NCBI RefSeq assembly: GCF_947179165.1
Contig: NC_077238.1
Location: forward strand, 37,251,793 to 37,315,792
Source: Solanum dulcamara
Taxonomy: Eukaryota; Streptophyta; Magnoliopsida; Solanales; Solanaceae
Direction: 5' to 3'
DNA length: 64,000 nt
Each line of letters opens with the position of its first letter. Positions within the stretch are counted from its first letter, which is position 1. A program made the position numbers and the translations under genes. This document shows positions 1 to 11,880 of the stretch, piece after piece. Below the pieces are notes generated by a model. That model was not told the DNA's origin. It made no database searches and saw only the letters and a program-made list of their open reading frames with translations.

Positions 1-560
1 GCAAACATTGGTTGAGCTTTCTAACTCATTTTGGCTTGGAAAAGCAAAATAGAGTTAGGTAAGACTCAATAGTGAGGACTTGTTGAAATTACTCTATGGA
101 TTTGAGCCAGGAATGGGATAATCCGAGTAATTTCTCATTTAATAATGTGAGCTACGGATATTCCATCTACTCAATCAATGTTTGGTATTTTATTTGAAAG
201 GGTCTCGATATTCAGGAGAATATCAAAAGCATAGCGTAGACCAAAGGATATCAATGTACCAATCTCTTTTATTAAGGTTAATCTTAGCCTATTCGAGTTG
301 AAACCCCGATCCTTATGCACACACACCTAGTCCTTTCCAATCCTAGTTTATAGAGTTGTTCTTAAATCCTTGTTTCCAATAGTTAATAGTGAAATATCGT
401 AGTTGTTAGCTAAAACCCTCAATTTTATATATTATTGTTTGTTGAGAACTATAATTGCTAGCTTGTTTGAATTGCCGCATCAATTGAAGCGTCCCATATT
501 CCATTCCTTGAGGTTGGACCCCAACCTAATCAGTTGGATATTGTTTTTAAAATGACCGCC
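1..560 (+). repeat. Probable end fragment of an Athila/Tat-type LTR
   Basis: No coding frame is seen. The stretch around 496-545 (a run reading roughly 'ccattccttgaggttggacccc' then 'cagttgg') resembles the terminal part of the LTR of element C at 7290-7350, where a similar 'ttctttgtggaattgatcctaac' phrase precedes the LTR end. This suggests an old LTR terminus in plus orientation, cut off by the window edge. No clear PBS follows. The resemblance was judged by eye and is partial. Confidence 0.3.
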
Positions 561-597
561 TATGCTTTGAAAATATGAGACATAGTTGAGCGCTCAT

Positions 598-905
598 CAA
601 TACCCGACCCCGACGACCAATCTAAGATCCGAACCCGACACCTTACCTAGGACTTGAGCTTAACTCTCGACCCAAAATTTGATTTTGACACCCGAATTAG
701 AACCCCAATATGACACCTAATCCTGGATCTAACGTCGAATCCTAACCCGAGACCTGACACTCAAATCGAAATTCAGCCCTGACTCGAGACTCGGGAGTAT
801 GGGTCTTGAATTGAGGTCAAAAGTCGAGTCCCAAATCAAGAATTAGGAGTCGGGTCCCAAATCAAGAATTAGGAGTCGAAAATTAATACTTGAGACTTGA
901 GTTAG
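598..905. repeat. Degenerate CCCGAC/GAGTCGGG minisatellite with a 26-bp duplication
   Basis: The block is built from irregular repeats of phrases such as 'acccgac', 'gacccgag' and 'gagtcggg', changing strand bias part-way (CCCGA-rich on the left, TCGGG/GAGTC-rich on the right). A 26-bp unit is duplicated head to tail at 827-852 and 853-878 with one mismatch, so at least one duplication is recent relative to the rest. No ORF crosses it. Confidence 0.5.
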
Positions 906-3061
906 GGTCAACAGTTGACGTGTGAGGTTGAAAAGGAGTTTTGAAAAATATTTTCCTTACTTTTTAGAGGTAAGTCATTTTCCTTATATTTGAAGAAAAC
1001 AAGTTTATTTAGAAAACAATTTTCAAAACATTAACCCAACCAAACATGAAAAAATTGGAAAAATCGTTTCTATAAAATATTTTCCTTCATACCCAATACA
1101 TGTCTCTTTGTTTGGTCATAAAAATTATTCACTTTTTTTGAATAATTTTTTAATTTATTTGAAAGTCAACGTTTATTTGAAAGTCAATGTGTGACTATGA
1201 AAATTTTAAATAAAATTTGAAGTTGTATTTTTAAACTTGGAAAACAACATATATCCTATTTTACAATTCACTTTTAACAGTTGCAATTATATTTTACTTT
1301 CAAATTTTACCCTAAAATTTTGTTTTTTATTTTAAAAAAAAATCATATTTTATCTCCGTCACCAACTAGCGATGAGAATTAACAATGTCGCTTTGTCTTC
1401 TCGGTCAGTTAATCGGAAAATGCATGTTAGACGAGAAGAGGTCGTTCACACCACATGAGAGATCTTTAAAAATAACTAGCTATAAGTGTTGATATTTTTT
1501 ACTATTTTGTAATAATATTTAAAAATTGGCGAAGTGTAGTACTATGTAGTAGTTCGTATATGAGAATTAATCTATGAGATTATGTGGTATTACTCGCTTA
1601 GAGCATATTTGTTTGTTTGTTTCTAGTAATTATTCAAGTTAGGCGATTTTGCTAGTTTTTAAACATTATGGGATATAAATTATATTTAATATTATAATTG
1701 TTTAAGAAAAATACATTAAAAAAATAAAAACATTATTCCAAATATTCTTTATAAAAATATAACCAAACATAACTATATCTTCAACTCTAATTTCATTACA
1801 TCAAATAGAGTGAAAATGTTTGAAATTAATGCCGGATACCTACTTAATGATCTGCTCCATTCGATGAGTTTTCCCTTTTAAGTTGTTATTTCAGCAGTGG
1901 CTTGTGTTTTACTTAAAAGAATATATAAAATAAAATATGAGAGGGTTCTTTAACAGTACGTAACTAAGTTGTTTCTTGTGACAAAAAAAATCAAGAAGTC
2001 GTGCGTTCAGGATCCCAATAGCTACCACGGGTTCAAGGTAAAGAACGTTGACATGATAGTAAAGTATATTGAAATTAAATATTTAATTGTTCAATTACCC
2101 ACTAAAAAAGACTCTATTTGATTATTTCCCCAGAACTTCCGACTTGTCCATATTATTTGTGTCTTCTTTCCTAGCTTTCTGCAAGTTTAACTTAAAGGTG
2201 TCTTTAGATTGGAAAAAACAATTAAAAGGTGCATAAAGAATGGAAAAATTAATTAAAAGGTGTATTTAGATTGGGAAAAATTATGTCACAGAAATTTTGG
2301 GGAGGCGTTTCTTACATCAAATTTAGGAAAATATCATTGTTCATTCTAAAAACTAGAACGGTATATTTAAATTTATATGAAGTCAAAAAAATGCATCTTA
2401 ATTTAACCCTTTGGTTTTAGTCTGTTTACTAGCGGTTTAAATGTAGATTGAATAATGAGCTAAGTAAGGCAAGCTAGAAAATGATAAGTATATGGATCTG
2501 GTAATTATGAGATGTTGCGTGAGTAAATGAGATAAATAAAGAGCAAGAGTATGAATCTGAATGTTTTGCGCATATAAATGCATCTCCGAGAACACCTAGA
2601 AGCATGATGAGAAACTGATAAAGTAAAGTCAAGGGGAACTTGATGCACAAGAAAACATAGAGTTGGTGCTATATTGCTAGAAATCAGAATGCCTCTACAT
2701 ATGACTGAAACAAACTATTTATAAATTATAATAGTGAGATATTAGCCAATAGAAATGCTCCATTTGAACCCTATAGTACCGAATCCAACAATAAGAGGCC
2801 ACATGGAGATGTCATTAGTGATGACAGCTAGCATTCTTGTTGTCTTTAGGTCTGTACGGGCCCGTTCGTGCACCTAAACCTTTTGACAACTTGTCCCTCC
2901 TTGTCTATTTGTCAACGTCATTATTTGCCTCATCCTTATCTTGTTTCCTACCTCTTTTCAAGGCCTCATTCAAGACTATCTTCCTGGTTCACTCATGCTT
3001 TCATAGCTGAATGCCACATATATGATAACACTCAATCATATCTCACAAAGAATATATAGCA
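906..3061. other. AT-rich non-coding stretch, nothing recognised
   Basis: Both strands are closed by frequent stops and the longest frame is about 63 codons with no recognisable motif. Short phrases recur (for example 'aattaaaaggtg' near 2220 and 2251), and a 'cgggttcaagg' phrase near 2030 recalls a Pol III B box, but no A box, tail or target duplication was found. Probably old repeat debris. Confidence 0.4.
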
Positions 3062-4519
3062 GCCATATATAACACCAATTTTATATAAGTCCGAGTCGAA
3101 CCCCACAAGGAATAATATAAGGGAGATTGAATAAATAAAGAATTACGAGCCACTAATTTGAATCCGCACAATTGATACAAGTATTTTGGGGGATTTTTGA
3201 TATGAAATAAGCACAAAACTAACATAATAAAGGATAGATTGATCAAAGACCTTCTTACTAAAGGATATCAAGGATATTTGGGGATGCGAATTCAATCAAT
3301 ATCCGTACGATCCATTATACATAATCAACGACTATCTAAATAATCATGGGTAAATCAACTTTGCCTTGGGCTCGTTAGTACCCACATGTATCTCTCGATC
3401 ACAAGCAAGTATCTCTCGATCACAAGCAAGTATTTCTCAACTAGTTGTTCCGAACCTAGAAAGTTTACCAAAAATAAAAACCAATAATAGACAACACTAG
3501 GATTCTCTTATTTCTAACTCAAATTCATAAGATGATGGTTAGATCGGAATTAGACTATCTCTAACTCTAATCTATCAATCGATCCTTAAATCATACTAAT
3601 CAATCTTTCACAACCTCAACAACTTTCTCAAGATAAATCAAGGTAAATGGGTAGGTCCTAGGGTTGAGCACTATATTTAGAACTCAATTAAAGCATGATA
3701 TCAATTAGAGAATCAAATAATATATTATAAATAAGATAGTATTCATTAAATGTAAAAACACGAGACATAAATGAAAATCCAAATATTATTTATATCTAAC
3801 ACAATATACAAATATGAAAATAACAACTAAACCTATGAATATTCAATACTAATCAAATAGTTGAATAAAGATTTAAAGATCTAAATAATTTAAGCACACA
3901 ATCTTCACTCTACTGGTATAGAATGCCAAAACTGCTCTCCAAGTTGAGTGATGGCTCAAGTTACCTAAATAAGGTCTGTGATAAGATTAAATAAGTCTAA
4001 GATGGTTGAGAGGCCTTTTATAGGGATTGGGAATTCCAAATATGTGAAATGACTTCGTTGGGCAGAATTGGCACCCAATGATTGCACCTGCAGACTTAAG
4101 TCGCAAGTGTGATGTCATTGTAGCGGACTTTCTTCCGCAAGAGCGATCCTATTGTTGTTCCTGAGACTTTTCTTAAGTGATTCATTTTCCACTGTTGAGA
4201 TATTGGAGCTGTGATCTCTCCTCCGCTGGTGCGACTCCTGTGGAATAATCATCCTTCGCTATGGTAGTTATTCTTCCACAAGAGCGAATCCACTAGTGTG
4301 GATCCCTTCTTGTAGGTGAGAAGGTCCTAGTAGTGATCTTTGGACACAATCTTTCATTTTTGCTCCTCTTTATCTCTTTCTTTCTCCAAATCATCTTTTG
4401 CAGTTCTCCACCTAAAATACTGATAAAACATAATATAAGTTGTCTCATTTAAAGATTAGAATATACAAATTCATAAGAAAAAATATACAAGTAAATGGTA
4501 AAGTCATCAATCATCAACA
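3062..4519 (-). mobile_element. Athila/Tat-type LTR, minus orientation
   Basis: Read on the minus strand, the LTR would begin TGTTGATGATTGATG at 4519, directly after a purine-rich stretch (see next entry), which is the usual polypurine-tract/LTR junction of Athila-like elements. Near the opposite end, 3090-3115 reads on the plus strand 'agtccgagtcgaacccc', a phrase I associate with the terminal part of Tat/Athila LTRs. The far end near 3062 is not firmly fixed: a possible primer-binding site is too decayed to trust. Direct repeats of 'tctctcgatcacaagcaagta' type occur at 3392-3433. It could be a solo LTR or the 3' LTR of a minus-strand element. Confidence 0.45.
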
Positions 4520-5040
4520 CCCTAACCTAATCATTTGCTTGTCCTCAAGAAAATTAAAATCAAAACATTAAGAGACTTATTCATTTCACGAATACAACTC
4601 ATCATAATTGTTTCACTTTCACATTTACCTAGATTGCCTTGTTTGATTCAAATACATATAGATAATTTAATGCACCAGAATTAATTGGCCTATCCTCACT
4701 CACCCATGTAGTTAGGCGTCGAATTTTGGTAGAAGGTTCGAGGCTTGGGAGACCATAACCATAGTATCAACCCCATGAATAAAACACTAGGATAGGCAAC
4801 TTAACCAACAAAAAACTTAGTTTTATACATGATTTTGAACTACACCTTGACCCTGGAATTCTCCTCTCATTGTTTGCAACCTGAGTACTCACATCCTCTC
4901 TTAATTTACTTTACATTAGAAGTTACTGCACGTCAACTTTCTTTTGGTTGCAATCACACTTGTTCATCTTATAGTTTAACTTGAGTTAGTTATTCGCCGA
5001 GAAATCTTGTCCCTATAAATTCAATATCTGGCTCCTAAAA
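4520..5040 (-). other. Polypurine-tract side (3' untranslated end) of a minus-strand Athila-like element
   Basis: On the minus strand the sequence reads '...cttgaggacaagcaaatgattaggttaggg' immediately before the LTR start at 4519 (quoted here in part). The 'ttgaggacaagcaaatga' phrase followed by a purine-rich tract is characteristic of the 3' end of Athila/Tat internal regions. No protein is readable further upstream, so only the untranslated end is supported. Confidence 0.4.
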
Positions 5041-5690
5041 AGAGACACTATACTACTTGTACAACCACATATACTTGTGTGTGCGTTTAGCAGCAACAAT
5101 GTTGTTGTGCCACTTGTTAGTATGAAATTTAGTTAGGGGTGAAGTCAGAGTAAGCCACTCATTAATAATGTATGATTTGTTCCTATGATAGTTTGGGTAA
5201 CATCATTCTTAAGGGAAAATCATTGTTGCTTTGGATTTTGCTTGAAATAATGATATGTTGGGTCTGATTGTCTACCATTTTGCTTTTGAGTTGATTTAAT
5301 GGTTTATAATTTATTCGATGAGAACTTTGTTTGAGTGTTAGTTTTAATTGTGCATTTTGAAATAAGTTTCTTGATAGAGCATATAGCTTGACATTCCTGA
5401 TGATAGATGAGAGAACCTCCTTCTTAAGAAAAATTGTTGAATGTATGTTAAATGGTCGCAGTGTGGTCTTGAACTTTTTAGTATTTTTTTGGGAAATTTG
5501 AAGTATCCATTAGACTTGGATATTCATCAATTATTGGATTAAGTATGGTTTGATGTTTGTTAAAAGATGATTTAGGCCCGGTTAGGCATTTGCGTGCAAC
5601 AAGTGTTGCCTTGTAGAATGTATCTGCAATGCATAGTGAGAGGCTGAGAGTTAAACACTTATTGTCTTCCACCTGTCCACCTGCATACCA

Positions 5691-5819
5691 CAAGTCTCCA
5701 CTTTCAAAATGCAGGTGTAAGAACATGTGCTTATTCTTGTTATAGTTTTCTGCCTGATGTATATACCTCACATACGTGCCGAAGGTCTCCACCTGTAAAA
5801 TGCATGTGACAAGCATGTG
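5691..5819. repeat. Imperfect 39-bp direct repeat, 90 bp apart
   Basis: Copies at 5691-5729 and 5781-5819 share 'gtctccac', 'aaaatgca' and 'catgtg' blocks in the same order with a few mismatches. The surrounding 5041-5816 interval has no recognisable gene; a 112-codon minus-strand frame here has no known motif and consists of this repeat. The second copy abuts the proposed start of the element C LTR. Confidence 0.45.
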
Positions 5820-7394
5820 TGATCTATCGTGGATTTATGATATTTTTAATACTCTAAAATTAAGAATTTACATGTCTTTTAAGTATTTTTTAGCATATCT
5901 GATGTTAGTTGCATGTATTTTATAGCAAACTAAGTCGGAGAATGAATTGAGAAAGCACAACACTGAGTATTAAGGATTTTGGAGTTTACGAGTTCATCCT
6001 ACGAATCGTAGTTACTTCTATAGGTCGTAGGTATCAATCGTCAAAAATAGAAGAGAGAAATAAAGTTAAAACTAAAGGTTATGAGTCAAGTCTACGACTC
6101 GTTTTCATCTGTACGAGTCGCCATTTGGAGTCATCAAGTAAAAGTGAAAGACAGAAGGCAAAGTGAAGATGAAAAGTCAATTATACGACCTGTTTACATC
6201 CGTACGAGTTGTAGAAGACACTCATAGAAGAGATGTGTAGAGGATGAACCAGGATCTGATCTACGACTCAAGATTATGATTTGTTATGGATGTTATGATT
6301 CATAGAAGTCTTTTTGTGAAGAAAAAGAATTCTTCAGTGTAGTGTGATGGATTACGAGTAGGTCTATGATTCGTCAAGGTACTTACGATTCGTAGAAATG
6401 AGTCGTAAACCCGAACCGGCTTACAGTTTCCTATGTTTTTAAAATTCACATTTACTTAGGATTATTTATCTCTAAATACACTTCTTAGAATTATTTTATG
6501 TTATGCACATTTTTGGGTTTGAGAATATAGCTTGAACTACTTTTGGGCTTTTATTCTTGAATTCCGATTTTTGTTATCGATATTTTAGGTTCAAATTTTA
6601 TTGAAAATTTTGGATTCTCTAAATTATTATTGTAAGTTCATGGTTTTTTTTAACCTAAATATTATTGATTGTGATCACGTATTTATGAGCAGCTAATTTA
6701 ACAACTAGGATTGTGGGAACCATGAAGAATTAACGACATAGAATTTAATAAAAAGTAATTCTTGAATAGTGTGCATACATGTATATTTTCCCTTCATTTC
6801 AATTGCTTTTTGACTGTGGCCAACGTTAGAACTCGCTTATCCTTACTTGCCGGATCAAGGAGATAACGGATGGGAAGAGAGATTAAAAAACGAGATTTGG
6901 GGCTAATCATCCTTATCTAATTAGCTTGAACGAATCAAGGGATAGCTAAATCTGGGATCAATGGTAAGGGTTAGTAAAGCATACACTCGTAGATAGATCA
7001 AGTTGCTCACTTATTTTCTTGATCAAGGACATATGTGAAATTAACTTACCGATTCTATATGTAACACACCAGGAAAGAATTACTGATAAAAAAGATCTAC
7101 TTAGTTAAGAATTTGTGGGAAACACATAAAACCCTAGTTTCACGTCATATTAATTTAAATCACATTAAACCGTTACTTTGTTTGTTGATGCTTGTTATTT
7201 GATTTGTTAATTAGTTTTTATAAATAAAATCCCTTTCTTTACAGGAATAAATTAATTACTAAAGCAAATAATAAATGATTAATCTAAAGTCTAAACCATA
7301 TTCTTTGTGGAATTGATCCTAACCTTTGTTAGGTTCTATATTTGATCATCAATTGCTTTATACTTCTTTAGGGAGGTGTAATTTGAGCATATCA
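5817..7394 (+). mobile_element. 5' LTR of element C
   Basis: The right end is set by '...gcatatca' at 7387-7394, followed within a few bases by a primer-binding site. The left end near 5817 (TGTGATC) is a best guess from the TG dinucleotide and from a length of about 1.6 kb, which suits Athila-like LTRs. Between 5987 and 6420 it holds many variants of a near-palindrome (TACGAATCGTAG at 6000-6011, TACGACTCG near 6093, TACGAGTCG at 6112). No protein is encoded. Confidence 0.55.
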
Positions 7395-7398
7395 AATT

Positions 7399-7416
7399 TT
7401 GGCGCCATTCACATGG
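7399..7416 (+). other. Primer-binding site of element C (degenerate)
   Basis: TTGGCGCCATTCACATGG lies just after the LTR end. Athila/Tat elements use a site beginning TGGCGCCGTTGCCGGGG, thought to match a tRNA 3' end; the first eight bases are intact here and the rest has drifted. Confidence 0.7.
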
Positions 7417-7693
7417 AATTTGTCTTTTAGATTAGATTAATTTTTACTATTTGATTTGTAGTCATTATTTCCTTATTTTACGTTATTTTTCTTTTTGTTT
7501 GTGTTGAAACAAGTTTTGATTCCTTGTGCATGCCAAATATGAGAAGTCAAGGCGTTCCCTTGATTCCATTTAACCACGAAATTGAAAGAGCATTACATAG
7601 GATGGCGAACAACAACAATAACAATGATGGACTGAAATTGGTGATGGCATAGAACATCTTGGAGGGAAACACGAAAATGCACCACAATATCCT

Positions 7694-9265
7694 ATGCAAC
7701 ATCAATCACAGAATGTTTTTGACAATCAACTAGTAGCAAGACGTCCTCCACCCAGAAAGTGTCCTAGATTTGGTATATGGAATAACTATGGGGTTAACCC
7801 TGACGCCATTGGAACTACTAGTGCCATTGTGTTACCTCCATTACCACCTGAAACTATGTTTAGCATCATAAGCGGGCTAATTAAAATGCTTCATAGCAGA
7901 GGACTATTTGCTGGCTTGGCATCTGAGGATCCACACGCTCATCTCTATAATGTGGTGTACGTTTGCAAGAGCAGTGTTGACGATCTAGGACTAACTATGG
8001 ATGTCATTGGACTATAGTTTTTTCCATTATCACTCACTAGCGAAGCTATAATTTAGCTATCCGAACTTCCAAACAACTCCATCACAACTTTGGATGAATT
8101 ACACAAGGCATTCCTGTAGAAGTATTTTCCATTGTCCAAAAAGTTGAATCTAACGGACCGAATCAATAATTTTCAAAAGATACCCGGAGAGTCAATTAGT
8201 GGAGCTTGGGAGAGATTTGTAAAGTATCTACGAAGTATTTCAAATCATAGAATAGCCGACGAGTCACTTATTGAGCTATTCTACCCACTTGATGATAATG
8301 GAAAAGCTGTTGCAGACACCATCACTAGCGGAGCATTCTTGGTCAACACTTTTCAAGAGGATGCGGAGAGACTTGATCATGTTGCAAAGACAAATCGAGC
8401 TTGGAGCACTAGGGACACTGAAACTTCAAAAAGCTCTTTTATCATTATCATAAATCAAGGTTCCAAGATACAAAATGAAGAAGTACTACAAGAGCTCGCT
8501 CAATTAAAAATTGAACCCAAACTAGCATTCAAAAACATGAGACTAGAGAAAATCAAGGCAATCGATCATCAAGTTAGGGTTCCAAGTTATGAAGATAATG
8601 GATATGAGGAAGATGCTTACTATGTGAATGATCAATTGGGAGGTTTCTGGACTAACGCCCAAGTATCCAATTAGGATTCTTGGCGCCAAGGTCATGGAAA
8701 TTAAGGTCAGATCTATAACAACTTCAATCGAGAGGGCCATTACAAATGTGACAACAACTATAATCTTGAAGGTAACTATAATTGCGAGAATAACTACAAT
8801 CAAAATGGATACAATGATCGCAACCGTGGGTAAGAAAGAGAAGGCGATTGGGGAAGGAGAGATAACAACAAGAGTGGTATATACATCCTACCCAGAAATC
8901 AAGATGGGGGATTCAAACTTGCAAAAATTGATGATATGATGACAAATATAATGAAAAAGTATGATGCAATAGAGGATAACCTCAAGGAGATACATAATGA
9001 TATTTTCGGAATGAATCAAAAAGTTAAGTCACACTCTATATCCATAAAGCTTATTGAGCAACAATTGGGGCATATTTCATCATATTTGAATCCACGCCAG
9101 AAAGAAACTCTCTTAAGTAATATAATTCAAAATCCAAAAAATCAAGGGCAATGCATGGCTGTGACCGCTCTATGTGGCATTCAAATAGTGGATCCACCTA
9201 TGCCAAAACTTGAGGATGATGCACATGACTCGACTGTTAGTGAGGATAAAACAAAGCAAAATTGA
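7694..9265 (+). pseudogene. gag: Element C gag (capsid region), broken
   Basis: Readable pieces run in order in several frames: 7694-8017 (a leader with a PPLPPETMF phrase and a segment ending EDPHAHLYN, typical of the start of the plant Retrotrans_gag domain) and 8132-8674 (a LTDRINNF...ESISGAWERFVKYLRS segment, the core capsid-like helices). A short gap with stops separates them at 8018-8131. The tail 8936-9265 is charged and helical-looking. No CCHC zinc knuckle is visible, which is common in this lineage. Gag would form the virus-like particle that packages the element RNA. The frames are too broken to give a functional protein. Confidence 0.75.
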
Positions 9266-9378
9266 GGAAGAAGCAGTAGTGAAGAGCTAAGCAACAAACA
9301 ACTTGAAAAAGGAGATAAAAAGTATAGTGAGAAAGCAAGCAATGCAAAAGATGCTACTCCAACTCCAATTCCAATGCC

Positions 9379-10069
9379 ATGACCTCCTCCACCTTTTTTG
9401 CAAAGATTGAAAAAAAAGGCCGTAGGTGGAAAATTTCTTCAGTTTATTTCCATGTTGAAATAACTTTTGGTGAATGTTCCTTTGGTAGAGGCACTAGAAC
9501 AAATGCCTGCATATGCCAAGTTTATGAAGGATCTTGTCACAAAGAAGAGAATGAGAATTTTCGAATCGGCCAATAACTTGCATCATTGTAGCGCAATTGC
9601 CACTCACTCACTCGTGCAAAAGAAAGAAGAACTAGGCGTATTCACCATACCATGTACCATAGGGGTATTCAATTTTGTAAAATCATTGTGTGACTTGGGT
9701 CTTAGCATTAACTTGATGACGCTAGTAGTGTTTTAACAATTAGGCTTATGATCCCCCAAATCAATGTTAATTTGGCTCTTGATGGCAGATTGTACTGTGA
9801 AGAAGCCCGTTGGCATTATTTATGATGTTTTAGTGAAGGTCGAATCATTTATATTCCCTTCTGACTTTGTCATTCTTCACTGTAAGGTAGACTTTGATGT
9901 TTCTATCATTCTTGGTAGACCATTCTTGGAAACTGGACGTGCTTTGGTGGAATTGGAAATGGGCCAGCTAAAGTTTCAACTAAATAATAAAGAAGTGGTT
10001 TTTGATGTATGTCGAGCAATGAAGCATCGTAATGAAGAAGTGGTTTTTGATGTTGTTGACGATTTATAA
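9379..10069 (+). pseudogene. Element C aspartic protease region, broken
   Basis: The segment 9467-9736 contains VPLVEALEQMPAYAKFMKDL then a CDLGLSINLM motif, where the D-L-G triad is the retropepsin catalytic motif as found in Athila/Tat pol. It continues in a different frame at 9764-10069 with SFIFPSDFVIL and IILGRPFL, the conserved C-terminal part of this protease. A frame change at about 9737-9764 breaks it. The enzyme would cut the Gag-Pol polyprotein. A short duplicated passage (AATGAAGAAGTGGTTTTTGA) occurs at about 9989 and 10031. Confidence 0.75.
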
Positions 10070-11430
10070 CCAGCAATATCTATTGAGGAGAGATTAGGTG
10101 TTGAAGCTTTATCTAATGTTATCATGAACTTTGATAAAGACCACACCAATGAGTGTTATCATGAACTTTGATAAAGACCACACCAATGAGTATGATGAGA
10201 TAGTTTGTGCACTAAATGACCTAGGGACTTTCAATCACGCACCAAAGAGACTCGTCTTAGACTTAAAGAATAGAGCAACCATGCGAAACTGTCCATTGAG
10301 GAACCTCTGACTTTGGAACTCAAAGAGCTGCCATCTCACTTGTAATATGCCTTCTTGAGTCCCAACAACACGCTACCGACCATAATAGCTGCCAATCTTT
10401 ACCAAAAGCAAGTGGAAGTTCTTACATCTGTCTTGAGGGGTTTCGAAAGAGAAATATGATGGTCCATAGCCGATATCATAGGCATCCCACCTAGCATCTG
10501 TACTCATAAAATATAACTCACACCGGATTTCAAACAAAGAATTGAACACCAACAGCGTCTCAACCCACCTATATAAAGGGTAGTTAACAAAGAGATTATC
10601 AAGTGGTTAGATGCTGGAGTTGTTTACCCAATCACAGATAGCAATTGGGTAAGTCTTGTCCAATGTGTACCAAAGAAGAGTGGTATTACCATGGTGATAA
10701 GTGCAAAGAACGAGCTTATTCCAATGAGTCTTATCACTTGTTGGAGGGTATGCATGGACTATCGCAAATTGGATTCATGGATAGAAAAAGATCACTTTCC
10801 AATGCCTTTCATAGATCAGATGCTCGATCATCTTGCTGGCAAATGATGGTACTGTTTTCTTGATGGTTATTGGGATTACAATCGGATTTCTATAGAACAA
10901 AAAGACCAAGAAAAGACCACCTTCACATGCCCATATGGGACCTTCGTCTTCAAAAGGATGCCTTTCGAATTGTGTAATGCATCAATGACCTTTTAACATT
11001 GTATGATGTATATTTTTTAGATATGGTGGAAGATATAATTGAAGTTTTCATGGATGATTTTTCAGTGATTAGTGATTCATTCGACGATTTCTTGACTCAT
11101 CTTCAAGATGTACTAAAAGGGTGTGAAGAGTGCAACCTTGTGCTTAGTTTGGAGAAGTGTCACTTTATGGTGAAGTAAGGCATAGTGCCGAGTCACAAGA
11201 TTTCAAGCAAAGACATAGAGGTAGATCAAGAAAAGATTGAGGTAATCGCAAAGTTACCCCCTCCCATCTCTGCCAAAGGCATTCAAAGCTTTTTGGGACA
11301 CTCTGTATTTTATCATCACTTCATCAAATATTTCTCCAAAATAGCTTTTCCTTTATACAAATTACTAGAGAAGGAGATGAAATTTGTTTTAGATGAGGCT
11401 TGTCTAAAAGAATTTGAGTTGAAGCAAAGG
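10070..11430 (+). pseudogene. Element C reverse transcriptase, broken
   Basis: The linker before RT is readable around 10260-10400 (ELKELPSHL-like text). RT pieces follow: around 10560-10680 the region before the first catalytic block, and at 11047-11061 the YxDD box is present as FMDDF, the form usual for Athila/Tat, so both aspartates of the box survive. From 11185 the thumb region reads ISAKGIQSFLGHSVFYHHFIKYFSKIAFPLYKLL. Several stops and shifts lie between (for example near 10860 and 11175). A 31-bp stretch near 10108-10190 is duplicated (the 'gttatcatgaactttgataa' phrase occurs twice). Confidence 0.75.
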
Positions 11431-11880
11431 TTAGTATCGACTCCAATCATCATTGCACCAGATTGGGAGCAGCTATTTAAAATCATGTGTGATGCAATTG
11501 GAGTAGAACTTGGAGTAGTAATAGGACAAAGGTACGTGAATATTCTACATCCAATATACTATGCTAGCAAAGATCTTAATATTTCTTAAAGAAACTACAC
11601 CATGACCGAACAATAGTTACTTGCCGTAGTATTCACGTTCGAGAAGTTTAGATATTACTTGTTGGGCACCAAATTCATTGTACACATAGACCATGCAACA
11701 TTGAGATATCTTATGGAAATGAAGGATGCTAAGACGAGACTAATTCGATGGGTATTATTGTTACAAGAGTTTGATTTTGAAGTAAAAGACTAAAAAGGGA
11801 CAAAAAACCAAGTTGTGGACCATCTCTCTAGACTAGAAGAAGAGGAAATGTTAAAGTTGGAAGATGGAGTTGAGATAAAT
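11431..11880 (+). pseudogene. Element C RNase H, broken
   Basis: The domain starts with FKIMCDAIGVELGVVIG (the aspartate of the first RNase H motif is kept), stops at 11587, and continues with [20 protein letters not shown] and QVVDHLSRLEEEE. The HIDHATL phrase corresponds to the usual YTDHAAL motif. In-frame stops at 11587, about 11613 and 11793 interrupt it. This lineage uses the domain to remove RNA from the RNA:DNA hybrid during reverse transcription. Confidence 0.75.

Noticed and set aside
2010..2040. tRNA-derived SINE (B-box-like 'cgggttcaagg')
   Set aside because: No A box at the right distance, no tail and no target duplication could be found.
5478..5816. 112-codon minus-strand frame
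   Set aside because: No recognisable motif, low-complexity composition, and part of it is an imperfect direct repeat; there is no sign of a gene start or splice structure.
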